Of a stretch of 64,000 nt of DNA, positions 12,195 to 23,405 are shown one piece after another. This DNA comes from Marsupella aquatica. Taxonomy: Eukaryota; Marchantiophyta. Positions within the stretch are counted from its first letter, which is position 1; each line of letters opens with the position of its first letter. The stretch is taken from positions 11,842,001 to 11,906,000 of the forward strand of contig OZ316894.1 in assembly GCA_973895155.1 (NCBI GenBank), written 5' to 3'. The notes beneath the pieces are model-generated. The model made no database searches and was not told the DNA's origin. It was given only the letters and a program-made list of their open reading frames with translations. The position numbers and the translations under genes were made by a program.

Positions 12195-15100
12195 TCACAC
12201 GCTCCGTAGTCCAATCGCCTGGCAGTGTCGGTGGTGAACTGATGGCGATAGTGATTTGGTGAAGAGATCCGCACAGTTGTCTGCACTTGAAATCTGCAAA
12301 ATGTTGATCTCTTTTCCATGTAACTCGTGGGTGTAGAAAAACTTTGGAGCTATATGCTTCACGCGATCGCCTTTGATGAATCCTTTCGTGATCTGCTGTA
12401 TACATGCTGCGTTATCCTCAAAAATGTTAGTAGGCTTCGTTAGTGGTGGTAGGCCGCATTTGGTGTTGATGTGGTTTATAAAGGATCGTAACCAAACGGC
12501 TTCACGACTAGCCTCATGTAGAGCTAAGATTTCTGAGTGATTTGATGAGGTTGCTGTTAGGGTCTGTTTCACACTTTTCCAAGAAAAAGCGGTACCCCCT
12601 ATAGTAAAAACGTATCCGGTTTGGGATTTTGCGGTATCAGTGTCAGAAAGATATCCGGCATCCGCATATCCTATGAGCTCGTGGTTTGCACCGAATGGGT
12701 AAAATAACCCTGTATCGGTGGTGCCACGCAGATATCTAAATACGTGCTTAACTCCGTTCCAGTGTTTGGCTGTGGGAGTTGCACTATGTCTGGCTAGTAA
12801 GTTAACTGCAAATGCAATGTCTGGTCTGGTCTGATTCGCTAGGTACATTAATGCTCCTATTGCAGAAAGATACGGAGTTTCTGGTCCTAATAGTGGTTCA
12901 TGTTCTTCGCGTTTGCGAAAAACATCAGTATTGTTTTCTAATGAACGTACAACCATTGGTGACGTCAATGGGTGTGCTAGGTTCATATTGAATTGTTTTA
13001 GGATCTTTTCGGTTTGTGTGGTCTGATGGAGCATCATGCCAGTGGGTAGTATTTCTAGTTGTAAACCTAAGCAAAAATTTGTATGTCCAAGGTCTTTCAT
13101 CTCAAATGTGGATTTAAGACTGGTAATTGTATCTTCTGTAAGTTGGGGTGTCCCAAATATATTTAAGTCATCAACATAGATAGAAACGATGACATATTCA
13201 TCATCCACATGTTTAATAAATAAACATGGTGTAATGGCATCATGGGAAAAACCCATGGCAATCATTTTATCAGTAAATCTTTGATACCATACTCTGCCAC
13301 TTTGTTTCAGGCCATATAATGCCTTCAACACACGGATAGCTAGTCCGCGGCGAGTATTCTGTACGGTTGACACAGCGGTGTCGTTGTTATGAGTTACATG
13401 TGTAGATGACACATTAGGTGTAACTTGAGATAATTGTGTGATAATCTTATGTAAATATGGGATGTGCGATTTAGCGCCTTGAGCTAAAGCTCGACGACGT
13501 TGCTCCAACTCAGGAGGTGATCGCATATATAGACAGGTGTCTAATGTGCCATATAAATATGCAGTTGCAACATCTAATTGTCGCATTTGTAGTTGGTGGA
13601 AAATGGCAAATCCGATTAAATATCGGAATGTTGTGCTATCCATAACCGGTGAGTAAGTTTCATCGTAATGAATTCCCGGTTGTTGGGTAAATCCTTTCCC
13701 TACCAGACGTGCTTTGTAGCGTACAACTTGGCCTTTATCATTTCTTTTGCGGACAAATGTCCATTTGTAGCCAATTAGGTGTACGTCTTGTGGTGTTGGC
13801 TCGACTGGGCCAAAAGTGTGTCTGCTGAGTAGGGAATCTAATTCTCCATTTATAGCTTTTTGCCATTCAGGCCAATTTGGTCTGTTTTGGCATTCTAAGA
13901 TAGATATTGGTTCAGGTGTATCGTCAGTGATATGTGTTGCCACCATTAATGCAAAAGCATCATCTATTGAAGTAGTATTTCTATTCCACATTGCACCTGT
14001 GTGTGCGTAGTGGATAGAGATCTCTTCATGAGATGTAGGTTCGGTATGATCGACATCAGGTGAAGGTGGTATAGATGAACCACGCCTTCTTGGTTGTTTA
14101 TCTTTTGATCCCAAAGGTCTGCCTCGTTTTGCACGAGGTTGGGATGTACTAGCTGGCTCACTTGATAATTCGATGCGAGTAGATGCTCTCGCAGCTGGAA
14201 TATGTGAGCGGCTAACTTGGGATGTATCGACGAAAGCGTCGGGAAGTTCTTCCACAATCTTGTGGAGTTGTAAAATTCTTTGAACTTCTTTCTCCCCTTG
14301 ATTCGTTCTAAGGTCTTGCCAAAATGGCGAGTGTCTTTCCCACTCCAGAGGTGGTTGTGGGTGTTCAGGGGTTATTAATGGTGGATAAATGTGTTCATCA
14401 AAATGACAATCTAGAAATCTGGCTTTAAAAACATCGCCAGTTGTGGGCTCCATATATCGGATTATGGATGGTGAGTCGAATCCGATGTATATCCCCAACT
14501 GTCGTTGGGGTCCCATCTTGGTTCGTTTAGGTGGAGTAATGGGGACCATTACCTGACATCCAAATGAACGAAGATGTGATAGGTTAGGTTTAATACCGTT
14601 AGCTATTTGGTATGGGCTATAGGTATTAAAAGCTGATGGGCGATATTGGATTAATTCATTCGCCTGTAATATGGCGTGTCCCCATGCTGAGACGGGGAGT
14701 TTTGACTGCATTAGTAATGGGCGTGCAATTAACTGAAGACGTTTAATTACCGCTTCAGCTAATCCATTCTGGAAATGCACATGAGGTACAAGATATTGTA
14801 CGTCTATGCCAAGTGATGTGCAAAAGTCATCAAACGTTTCGGATGTGAATTCCCCTGCATTGTCTACCCTTAGTGTCTTAATGGGGTGATCTGGGAATTG
14901 TGCTTTCACGCGCAAGATTTGCGCCAAAATACGAGGTATAACCATGTTCCTCGTTGAAAGCAGTGTCACATTTGACCATTTGGTTGATGCGTCAATTAAA
15001 ACCATAAAGTAGCGGAAAGGTCCGCTTGGTGGGTTAATTGGCCCGCAGACATCAGCATGGATTATTTCCAAGAATTGGGGTATTTTAGTTGGCAATTTTG

Positions 15101-16829
15101 ATGTCATGGGCCTTGTTATTAACTTGCCGCGTGAGCATGCAGTGCATGGAGTGCTCACTGGGATGTGGCGTGTATTGATTGGAATGCCACTTGAATTCTT
15201 AATGATTTTTGTTAGCATTGATTGGCCGGGGTGGCCGAGGCGTGCATGCCATAGCGCATGCAATTCGCTTGTATTGGCGTTGTTATGCAGGCATTCAATT
15301 TGTGTTATGTAAAACCCGCAGGGATACGAGAAAAGTGTCTCTTTAATTATTTTCCCCTTAAGGGTGTTTTCAACCAAGTGAATGACCTCTTGGTCTCTGG
15401 TATCGCCCGTTTGGACATGTAGCCCATTTGCTCGTATATCTCTAAAGCTAAGGAGATTACGAGTTGCGTTTGGGGCGAAAATGGCAGATTCTATGTGTAT
15501 TTCAGTACCATGCGGGAGTCTAATAGAGGCTGGGCCGAAGCCCTCTTCTATTTGACTAGGACCATTTATAGTGGTCAGGGATCTACGTGAGGGTGTAATC
15601 TTGTGGAAAAGGTGCCTATCCCTGAGGATAGTGTGCGTGGTCGCACTGTCGATAATACATGTGCTTGGGCTATTTAAATCTGGTGTAGTGGAGCTACTTG
15701 CCACTAAGTGTGCCTCTGGTTGGGCGGGTAGGTCTGAAAAGTCTTGGAATGGGTCGCTAGATTCCATAAACGCCCCGTGGGTTTCACGGGGTGGTGGTCT
15801 TGAGGTTTGTCTATCCTGGATGGACCGTTGATATAAATCTCTGAGGTGTTGTGGGATTCTACAGTTTCGCGCGAAGTGGTTTGTCATGCCACATTCATGG
15901 CATTTCGGTCGTTCCCGTTGTTGTCGGGGTTGTGACCGATCATTCCTACGGTTGTTGTTGTATGGTCTACCACCACCGCGTCCGCCGCGTTCACCTCGTC
16001 CTCCACGTCCGCCGCGTCCATCGCGTCCTCCACGTCCTCCGCGTCCTCCACGTCCACTAAAGGACCGTCTGAAATTGTGTTGTGGGCGTTGGTTAAAGAA
16101 ACTCCCCTTGTTGGGGTTGTTTCTATGGTTGCCATTCCTACTGCGCTTAATGCCCTGCCTTGATGTGGAGGGTTCAGCGGTGTCGGTAAGATGTGTTTCA
16201 CTCTGTGATCCTGAGGGCAGTGTGCCCGCAGGACGTTTTCTGGAATTAACTAAAAGGAGTTCTTGGTTTCTCTCTGTGACTAGGAGGTGGGCTATGAGCT
16301 CGGAGTATTGCCCGAACTTTATGTTTCGATACTGTGTTGATAGCCACACATTCGATGAGTGAAATGTCGACAAGGTCTTCTCTAGCAGATCCTTGTCCGT
16401 GACCGGCTCGCCACATAGTGCGAGGGTTGAGGATATTCTAAAGAGTTCGCTATTGTAGGCTGAAATTGAGGTGAAGTCCTGGACCCGCAAGTTGAGCCAG
16501 TCTTGTCTGGCTCTAGGTAATTCGACCAGTTTCTGGTGGTCGAATCGGGTCTGTAGGGCTGTCCATAGTTCCCGAGGGGTCGAAAGGTGCATGTATTGTC
16601 TCTGGAGGAATCTATGGATGTGGCGTCTCAGGAATACTAGGGCTTTCGATTCGTTGGCTTTAGTTAATGGGTCTGGTTGGGGTTCGCCAGCTAGTATAGG
16701 TTGAGCCATCCCTATAGCTGGGAGTAGGGTTAGCAAGGTTAGGTTTTCTTTTAGGTTCATGGACCATTCTAGGTAGTTGCCGCCATCTATTTCTAGGGCG
16801 GGGAAGTTGAGTTTCTCAAGGTTGGTCAT
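12195..16829 (-). CDS. Copia Gag-Pol polyprotein, intact, 1544 aa
   Basis: A single uninterrupted frame. The N-terminal Gag region starts MTNLEKLNFPALEIDGGNYLEW and leads into an Arg-Gly-rich stretch (residues about 260-300). The CCHC knuckle CHECGMTNHFARNC (C-x2-C-x4-H-x4-C) is near residue 307. The aspartic protease carries IDSATTHT (about residue 395), with Ala where DSG is more usual. The pre-integrase HHCC zinc module (WHARLGHPG, CTACSRGK; about 510-570) and the integrase core (HADVCGP, VDNAGEFTS, then an E) follow. Reverse transcriptase has QLDVATAYLYG and the YVDD catalytic box (about residue 1216). RNase H has GYADAGY and the SSNHSEILAL Glu (about 1375-1480). The start at 16829 is the first ATG after the leader. 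It encodes every copia activity in one frame. Confidence 0.95.
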   Translation of the reverse strand: MTNLEKLNFPALEIDGGNYLEWSMNLKENLTLLTLLPAIGMAQPILAGEPQPDPLTKANESKALVFLRRHIHRFLQRQYMHLSTPRELWTALQTRFDHQKLVELPRARQDWLNLRVQDFTSISAYNSELFRISSTLALCGEPVTDKDLLEKTLSTFHSSNVWLSTQYRNIKFGQYSELIAHLLVTERNQELLLVNSRKRPAGTLPSGSQSETHLTDTAEPSTSRQGIKRSRNGNHRNNPNKGSFFNQRPQHNFRRSFSGRGGRGGRGGRDGRGGRGGRGERGGRGGGRPYNNNRRNDRSQPRQQRERPKCHECGMTNHFARNCRIPQHLRDLYQRSIQDRQTSRPPPRETHGAFMESSDPFQDFSDLPAQPEAHLVASSSTTPDLNSPSTCIIDSATTHTILRDRHLFHKITPSRRSLTTINGPSQIEEGFGPASIRLPHGTEIHIESAIFAPNATRNLLSFRDIRANGLHVQTGDTRDQEVIHLVENTLKGKIIKETLFSYPCGFYITQIECLHNNANTSELHALWHARLGHPGQSMLTKIIKNSSGIPINTRHIPVSTPCTACSRGKLITRPMTSKLPTKIPQFLEIIHADVCGPINPPSGPFRYFMVLIDASTKWSNVTLLSTRNMVIPRILAQILRVKAQFPDHPIKTLRVDNAGEFTSETFDDFCTSLGIDVQYLVPHVHFQNGLAEAVIKRLQLIARPLLMQSKLPVSAWGHAILQANELIQYRPSAFNTYSPYQIANGIKPNLSHLRSFGCQVMVPITPPKRTKMGPQRQLGIYIGFDSPSIIRYMEPTTGDVFKARFLDCHFDEHIYPPLITPEHPQPPLEWERHSPFWQDLRTNQGEKEVQRILQLHKIVEELPDAFVDTSQVSRSHIPAARASTRIELSSEPASTSQPRAKRGRPLGSKDKQPRRRGSSIPPSPDVDHTEPTSHEEISIHYAHTGAMWNRNTTSIDDAFALMVATHITDDTPEPISILECQNRPNWPEWQKAINGELDSLLSRHTFGPVEPTPQDVHLIGYKWTFVRKRNDKGQVVRYKARLVGKGFTQQPGIHYDETYSPVMDSTTFRYLIGFAIFHQLQMRQLDVATAYLYGTLDTCLYMRSPPELEQRRRALAQGAKSHIPYLHKIITQLSQVTPNVSSTHVTHNNDTAVSTVQNTRRGLAIRVLKALYGLKQSGRVWYQRFTDKMIAMGFSHDAITPCLFIKHVDDEYVIVSIYVDDLNIFGTPQLTEDTITSLKSTFEMKDLGHTNFCLGLQLEILPTGMMLHQTTQTEKILKQFNMNLAHPLTSPMVVRSLENNTDVFRKREEHEPLLGPETPYLSAIGALMYLANQTRPDIAFAVNLLARHSATPTAKHWNGVKHVFRYLRGTTDTGLFYPFGANHELIGYADAGYLSDTDTAKSQTGYVFTIGGTAFSWKSVKQTLTATSSNHSEILALHEASREAVWLRSFINHINTKCGLPPLTKPTNIFEDNAACIQQITKGFIKGDRVKHIAPKFFYTHELHGKEINILQISSADNCADLFTKSLSPSVHHRHCQAIGLRSV

Positions 16830-18415
16830 CTCTAAGGTCCTGGCGTGCAGCGGTGGTGTGCGTGTTTATATATAATATATATAGTCAAAAGACAATGCAC
16901 ATTTGCCGCATGCAATGGTGGAGAAAGGGTTGAGGATATCAATCTAGGTCACTGGCGAGTAAAGCAGGAATGTTTGGGTTTTTGCAGAATTTAGGGTTTG
17001 CACTTATTAAGTTGGTTTTCTTTGTGAATGTGTAACTGCAAGGTTTCCTTTGTATTATCTTTTTTCTGTGTTAAGCTGTGCAGTAATGAGGTTTTGCAGT
17101 TTGTGCAGTTATTGGTGGTAATTTACTCGTGACTTGGTTAAGTGCACTTTCTGCTTTGTAAATGAAGTCTCTTTGATGAACGTTGCAATTAAAGAGGGTT
17201 TTGCGGTTATGTGCGGTTATGGAGCGTGCACTTAGCGGATTTCGATCGGGCTCGACGTTTTGTCGATGAAATGTGGCGCAATTGTCCCCTCTTGGTGGCC
17301 CCCTTTTCACTTCTCTGGTTCATTTCCTCCTTCAATGTCGTTCTCGGGCACTCTTCTCTGGTGCGCCATCATTTTTCGAAATCTCTCAGGTCGTTTTGCC
17401 GCTACTGCTTGCGAGTGTCTGTATGGGCAACGTTCGGAATGGTTCGCTTCACGTAACCTCAGCAAAAACTTACGGCCTTACCATGCGTCCATGTTTGCTT
17501 CCGTTTTTGAAAGTTGCTGTGGCCTTATGATTTCTCTTCCGGGCTGATCCACACGTTTTCACTTCCTGTGTCCTTACGAGTTTATTTTCTTCCTTCTCCT
17601 TTCCGCTTCGTCTCGGAGTGGCAGTCTCTTCGCCGTAGTCCTGTGAAAGTTTCTTAGCTTGCTTCTGTATGCTTCGATCCTTCCTTCGGTCGATCTCACC
17701 TAATCTCTATTTCTTGCCTTAATTTTTCGATCCTGTGCGCTGGCCAAGATCGATTGTCTGCTGCGCCTTTGCTTATCCGATTACACTCGCCTCTCTGCTT
17801 TTCTTGTGGATTTTGATCTTCCGCTGCTAGCGGCCCTCCGTTCGGGTGCCTCCTTAATTTTTCTGTCCCTTCTCTTGGTTCTCATCGATTCTCCTCGATG
17901 TCTCTATCCTCGATGCCTCGGTTCTTCAATCTTCGATCCTCCGATCCTCGGTATCATTTCGCTTTTTAGTCTGGTGTCCTTATCATTCTCTTTCTGCTTT
18001 GGCTTCATTGATCCTTGGTGGTTGGGGTAATCGGACCCGTGCTGCGTCTTCCTCTCTCGATTGCTGCCAGCGTTCGGTCCGACGTCTCTTTTGGCCCTCT
18101 CTATTCTCTTTCGAGAATTGAATATGCGTGACTTTGGGCCTGGCTCTGTGTTCTACCGATGCCCTTACGAATCTCCTTGCGTTCTCTCTCGCTCACTCAT
18201 TCTCTCATCTCCTTCCTGCATACGGCCTTCTGCCTTGTGATGTCCTTATGAATTGACGATTTTTCCTAAGGGAAAAGAATGAGACCCATGGTCCATTGCT
18301 GTCGAAAGCTGCACGCTTCCTTCCGATCTCTTATTTGTCTTACTCAATCATTACTCAATTCGCCATGGCTCTTCGAAAAAAAATCTTAGCCTCCTTGCTC
18401 AGCCTCGGTGAGTCT
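16830..18415 (-). other. Copia leader (5' UTR) between LTR and polyprotein
   Basis: About 1.6 kb without a convincing gene, pyrimidine-rich on the + strand at 17280-18250. It is long relative to the 107-bp LTR and probably contains packaging and promoter signals. There is no sign of an extra ORF with known domains. Confidence 0.6.
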
Positions 18416-18428
18416 CGTGCTGATAACG
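18416..18428 (-). promoter_or_regulatory. Probable tRNA primer-binding site
   Basis: CGTTATCAGCACG on the minus strand abuts the inner edge of the 5' LTR. It resembles the TATCAG core of initiator-Met primer sites of plant copia elements but not perfectly, so the priming tRNA is uncertain. Confidence 0.55.
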
Positions 18429-18535
18429 TGTTTGATGGTGATAATAATGGTATCAGTATAGTCTCGGTAATGGTACATATGGTGGTGCCGGGATGACCGG
18501 CTGATCCGGTCCTCCGGTCAAGGTAGAGTCTAACA
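18429..18535 (-). repeat. 5' LTR of copia element
   Basis: 107 bp, right copy, followed by the second TSD GTTAT at 18536-18540. This is unusually short for a copia LTR (commonly a few hundred bp), so promoter and polyadenylation signals must be compact or lie partly in the leader. Confidence 0.93.
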
Positions 18536-20264
18536 GTTATCACGTTTTAGTATTGGGCCAGTGGTGGTGATTAAATGAGAGAATTTTATACATAATGATT
18601 TTTAGGCCTAAACTTGCAACCCAACTTTTGTTTTCTCTTTCACCTGATTGGCTTGATGATGGTCAATGGGAAGTTTGGGGGAATCCATTTTTTCTCATAT
18701 TCATTTGGTAAGTGGGTCCCAACACTACGTGATTAACACAATAATTTCAGCCAAATCTGCTTGAGACAACAAAATGATGGCTAAAAAGACTTTTTTGATG
18801 CATCTTAGGACGCTGATATGCCTTGTAGCACAAACACAACATCATAAAACCCCAAAAGAACAACTGGCGAACTTAAAGTAAGTTGTTTTAAAGTGTACAC
18901 TTTTACGTTGATTATCAATCTTTGATCTCATTTGTCAATCTAAACAATCAGATGACACACATCATCCATCATCCTCTTTGTTAGCAAGTGATAGATTGAA
19001 TGCATCAGTCTATCAGATTGAACAGCTAGTGTTAATCATTGTTTTTTGTTAAGTAGATGAATTAAATATAACAAAATATTTACGGACCCCACTAGAGGTC
19101 CCTTCCAAAATTCCTGGCACCACAGTGTGCCATGTCAACAACAACCGCAACAAACAAGACTCGTCGGTTTTGTGAATCAAACTTATAGTTTTCATTCGTG
19201 TTTGTGTCAATTTGGGTGTAAATTTTGGGATGCCGTGCCATAAAAAGAAAAGTAAAAACATTGGAAATGCAAAGAGCAAGACGGTTAAAACTGTCACTAT
19301 GTAACCATTTTAGTTACATTTTCAATTTTAAAACTTAAATTCAAAGATTTATAAAAAGTATTTTTCATATAATAAATAATGACTAATAACTAACTTGATA
19401 ACTTCCTTGTTAAACCGCAACTCCCGGTATGTAAGGACCTCTCGTATTGTACGGCCATTAATGCTGGGAAGAGCACATAGAAACCCAGGATCGGGGAGGA
19501 GGAATGGCTGGAATCTTGAAAGTTCATCGAATTTTATACTCAAAAATATTTACTCATTCTCAAAACAAAAAAACACCCAGTCGTAGATCTCATTGAGATC
19601 TTTGTTTTGCACCCTAGATCGCCTTCTAGCATGGATGAATAAGATTTCCAAAGGCATTACAAAATGGATGGCAAAGATTGTAAAATCAACAAAATCGACG
19701 GCTAGGAAGGCTTGGATTTGTTTAATTTTTCATTTGAAAAATATTAACCCATTTGCTAAACGGACAGAACCCATCCATAGATCTATTTGAGATCTTTCTT
19801 TTGAGCCATAGATTGGCCGTTATGATGGACGGACGAGATTTCCGGAGATAAGAAATGGAGACGGCTCAGATCGACTCTTCCCCCTGATTTTATTAGCCAA
19901 GGGGTCCACGAACTAATTATTATAACCATTTTATTTTACTTTGCAAAGAGACATGTCCATGGGGGGTCTGTAATTAAAGATTGAAGTCTCTCATCCTTTG
20001 TAAAAGTACTAGGGACACTAAAAATACCTACTAATGCAACTGGGAATGCTGGTCACTAGGAAAACATTTTCAAATATTCTGCCAGCCAAGGGGAACAATA
20101 TGAGTAAGGGAAGGAATCAATTTAAGTACCACACGCAAGATAGCTATAACCTCAAGGTTTTCAAAGGCTACAATCTTATCCAAAAATCTGGGGAGTTGGC
20201 TAGGGGTTGAGTATTGCACACTGTCCTCTTCCCTTCCCAAGGGTACGTTTTGCCTTTATAACCC

Positions 20265-20432
20265 TGAGAGGTGTACGTGACAGACCCCCAAAATTGAAAG
20301 TATCACTTTATGGACCTCATGAGTGATCCAGATAGTTTGATAGAATTGACTTCAATATATGTACCCAAAATCTCATGGGGTCCATCAAGTGACACTTTTC
20401 AATTTAGGGGTCCATCAATTACATCTCTCTTA
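20265..20432. repeat. MITE-like foldback (about 168 bp)
   Basis: Imperfect inverted arms of about 60 bp, 20265-20323 and 20372-20432, share CCCC-AAATTGAAA and GTCC-ATC/AAAGTGA-AC blocks in inverse orientation around a spacer of about 48 bp. No clear TSD was found. Confidence 0.55.
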
Positions 20433-21334
20433 TAACTCTACTATGAACTCAGTTTTGCAATGTGTGCTTATGCGAGATCACCCACAGGGTCTGTGACAAA
20501 AAATCAGGTGCAAGCAAGTCCAAGGGCAGTCAGTACCACTCTGGCAGTATTGCTAGTCCAGGCACGATTCTGGCAAGTACTCAGGAGTTACTATAGTCCA
20601 GGCATTCAGTTGCCTATAAGGTCCTCAACTTCAAAGTGTACTAACATAAGATCCCAATGTGCATTAAGGGCATGCTTCAAAGCGTTACAACCAAGTCTAT
20701 GTCATGCTCATCACTAGGGTATGGGCGTTCCTTATATATTGACATGGTGACTCCCGAAACTGTGATTTCCAATGCCTTGCTTCTTCGACTACGGAGTCAT
20801 TGTGGAACAGTGCTACTGGGCTGGGTGTAAGGGATTGATCAAGGGGTCTAAAGGATCAAGAGAGAGGGCTACCATCTTAGAGGGTTAAATCTAAAATGAG
20901 TGTATTAAGGAATATAAAGGGGTCTACAGGATATAACAAGAGAGAGGGCCCCCCCTCCTTCTCTTCTCAGCCAAGGTATGGTATATGGGTGTGCAAGTGT
21001 TTGATGAAAGCCATGAGTCTGTACAGAACTTGTATGAGAGGTTTCTTTACTTTCTTACTGTTCTCCCTCTAATCCCTACCCTAATAGGAGGTCTCAAATA
21101 TGGATCTCTTCCTCTCTTCCGCGAGATAGTGTTAGGTATTTATTCTTACGTCTAGGGTTACTATATGTAACCATAGACTTTAGGTTAACCATGGTCAAAG
21201 ATATGTTAAGTTAACTAAATTACACACCATATCCTAAGGTGTGTTTAATGTGCCCTCTGACTAGTGCCCAGGAAATGGGCAACTGCAAAAAATAACACAA
21301 CAGAAGTGTGTGGGCTAGGCTCCGAGGGCACATT

Positions 21335-21890
21335 TTTCAGCCGTGTCCATCTGAACCTCAACTCGGACTGCCGTGAGAGTGCCTGCGGATCATATTTGAG
21401 ACCCACGTAAATCCTGTCAGGAGAAGAGGTTACCGGTGTGTAACCATTTCTACAGGGGCCTGCTATAATCATAATTTGGTGTCCTGAAAAGTTGAGCCGG
21501 TAGCCTCTTTTCGGGCAGGAGTTACGTACGCTAATGCAGGGCAGGGCTGGGGTTATAGGCTGTAACCTGCTCCCGGAATATTCAAAGAAGCTTCCCGGCT
21601 GTCGTCGGTCAGTTTCTTTTCATATTCCGGAAGCAGGGTTACAGCCTAGTAACCTTGCGCCCAGACCTGCATTACCCTATACAGTTACAGCCTAGTAACC
21701 CTGCGCCCAGACCTGCATTACCCTATACATTTTTGCCTGCATTACCCTATACATTTTTCAGCCGTGTCCGTCTAAACCTCAACTCGGACCGTCTGAACCT
21801 CAACTCGGGCGTCCGTGAGAGTGGCTGCCGATCATATTTGAGACCCCGTTCCGTATTTAAGTGCCCTCGGATCATATTTGACACCCCCTT
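21335..21890. repeat. Dispersed and tandem duplicated segments
   Basis: The block TTTTTCAGCCGTGTCC followed by CTCAACTCGG and GATCATATTTGAGAC occurs at about 21335-21410 and again, expanded, at 21755-21880. Between them a 43-bp unit (ACAGCCTAGTAACC followed by GCGCCCAGACC) is tandemly duplicated at about 21641-21728. Origin unknown. Confidence 0.6.
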
Positions 21891-21931
21891 CCCTATTTGA
21901 GGCATCTTTTGACAGCCCGTAATCCCATCCA

Positions 21932-21966
21932 AGCCAAGCCAAGCCAAGTCAAGCCAAGCCAAGCCA
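21932..21966. repeat. (AAGCC)n microsatellite
   Basis: Seven near-perfect copies of the pentanucleotide AAGCC, with one AAGTC variant. Confidence 0.8.
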
Positions 21967-22104
21967 CTCCATAGTTACTCATGGCTTCCAATTACTCGGA
22001 CTGATTACTTTCACAGAAGCAGGACTTAAGTACTTAGAATCAGGTTGCCGAGTTTTGGTAGCTCGATGATAATCTAGACAACGCTATGATTATGTACAAA
22101 GCTG

Positions 22105-22192
22105 ACAGACTATGGAACGGCAAGAGACGCTCACAGACTATGGAACAGCAAGATACGCTCACAGACTATGGAACAGCAAGAGACGGGCCTGC
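22105..22192. repeat. Three tandem 29-bp units
   Basis: ACAGACTATGGAACRGCAAG followed by AKACGCTC is repeated three times with single-base differences. Confidence 0.75.
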
Positions 22193-22390
22193 CTCTGCAC
22201 GTTGTTTCAATTGAGTGAATAACGAATCGCTGGTGTCTGGTCAGCGCGGGGGTCAGCGTGTTCATGAGCTCCAGCTCTCCAGACATTAGAGTGTCGTTCG
22301 TCCTGCTTCCCTCACAGCGCCTGCATTAACTCCCTTCTGGCCTAGCTTGCACCCACTCAGTCACTCACTATCCATCCTACTACAGTAGCT

Positions 22391-23405
22391 CCATCCGCCT
22401 CTTGATCGATCTCATCGAGCCAGCGAGCACGCAATGCGCTAGCTAGCTGGAGAGCGAGAGCGAGAGCTAGCTACGTCAACCTCGGAGACTACGGGAGACT
22501 ACGACTGCGACCAGACTCCGAGTCAAGGCCGTTCAAACTGAAAGCAGGTAAAAAGGACCGAGATTGCATTCGAAAATGTGGATCGCGTATGGCGACGATC
22601 AGGAGCAATGCGAGAGTCACGAATTGCCCAGAGGTTTAGAGGTGCGCAGCGAGAGATTTCGGGGCCAGATCCAAGAGGAGGAGGATACTGTGAGCGTATT
22701 AGCAGCATCGGCTCCAAATGTCGCACTGTTCCGGCAGTCTGCGGGGAGGAGCAGCGGCGAGAGATATGGTACGCGGGAGCGCTCGTCCGGAAGAATGTTG
22801 TGCACAGCAAAGTCAACAACAACATTAACAATACCGAGACAAAGACCAATCCGAGGGGGTGCAATACGACGTTCTTTGACTCGATCACCAAGCTTTTCGC
22901 GTCTAAAAGGCTTTCGCGGTTAAACTTACTGTAGCATTCGACACTGGCGACAGAGTGCAGATTGCGGGACGTGCTGTTGTGTTGTAAGAAATTGGATTCG
23001 GACACTCTCATCGGTCTGAAGATTTGGGTGCACCTCTCACATAATCAGGCATGCACAGGCGCCGAACCCAATACTGCTGCGCCAACCGACTGACTGTAGC
23101 TAGCTAGCGTAATACTAGGAAACCAAGCTCCAATCAAATCTATCATGGTATTGTGTTGAAATTTGTTCAATTAAAGGACCATGAGACATTTTATTGAAGC
23201 TCCCCTAACCACGGACCCCAGAATTCGTAGTCTTGGCGGGAGTCTGCGTCCCCGGCAGATTAATTACCTGCACTCCCCAAATGTAGCTCCGTAGTGAACC
23301 AAACAATTGCAAACCCTTCGATCATAATCTACGACGGGGCAGTGTTTACACTGAGCATATGCCTCTCTGATCAGTCAAGATCGGGGGCCCGAGCTTGGAG
23401 ATAGA
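22391..23405. other. Region upstream of the lipase gene
   Basis: Overlapping frames are open on both strands at 22523-23011. None shows a recognisable domain, and opposite-strand openness suggests a composition effect. Part may be promoter or 5' UTR of the lipase gene. GCTAGCTAGC-type runs occur at 22439-22475 and 23097-23108. Confidence 0.4.

Larger units (their letters stand above)
11735..18535 (-). mobile_element. Complete Ty1/copia LTR retrotransposon (6801 bp)
   Basis: Two 107-bp LTRs (11735-11841 and 18429-18535) begin TGTTAGAC and end in CA when read on the minus strand. They differ at one base (T versus C near 11776/18470). The 5-bp target duplication GTTAT sits at 11730-11734 and 18536-18540. 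A polypurine tract adjoins the left (3') LTR and a probable primer site adjoins the right (5') LTR. The order PR-INT-RT-RNaseH in one open frame defines copia. One LTR difference and an intact ORF indicate recent insertion and possibly a competent copy. Confidence 0.95.
18541..22390. other. Repeat-rich intergenic region
   Basis: I see no gene here. The region holds decayed duplications: two diverged copies of about 110 bp at 19565-19680 and 19755-19870 (each with a GAGATCTTT motif), a MITE-like foldback at 20265-20432, and the repeats listed separately near 21.3-22.2 kb. Short open frames are not supported by composition. Confidence 0.5.

Noticed and set aside
15851-16362. Pro/Arg-rich plus-strand frames of up to 158 aa
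   Set aside because: Shadow of the Arg-Gly-rich Gag segment of the copia polyprotein on the opposite strand.
22523-23011. 162-aa minus-strand frame and overlapping plus-strand frames upstream of the lipase gene
   Set aside because: Open on both strands, no domain, composition effect likely; kept only as a possible promoter or 5' UTR region.
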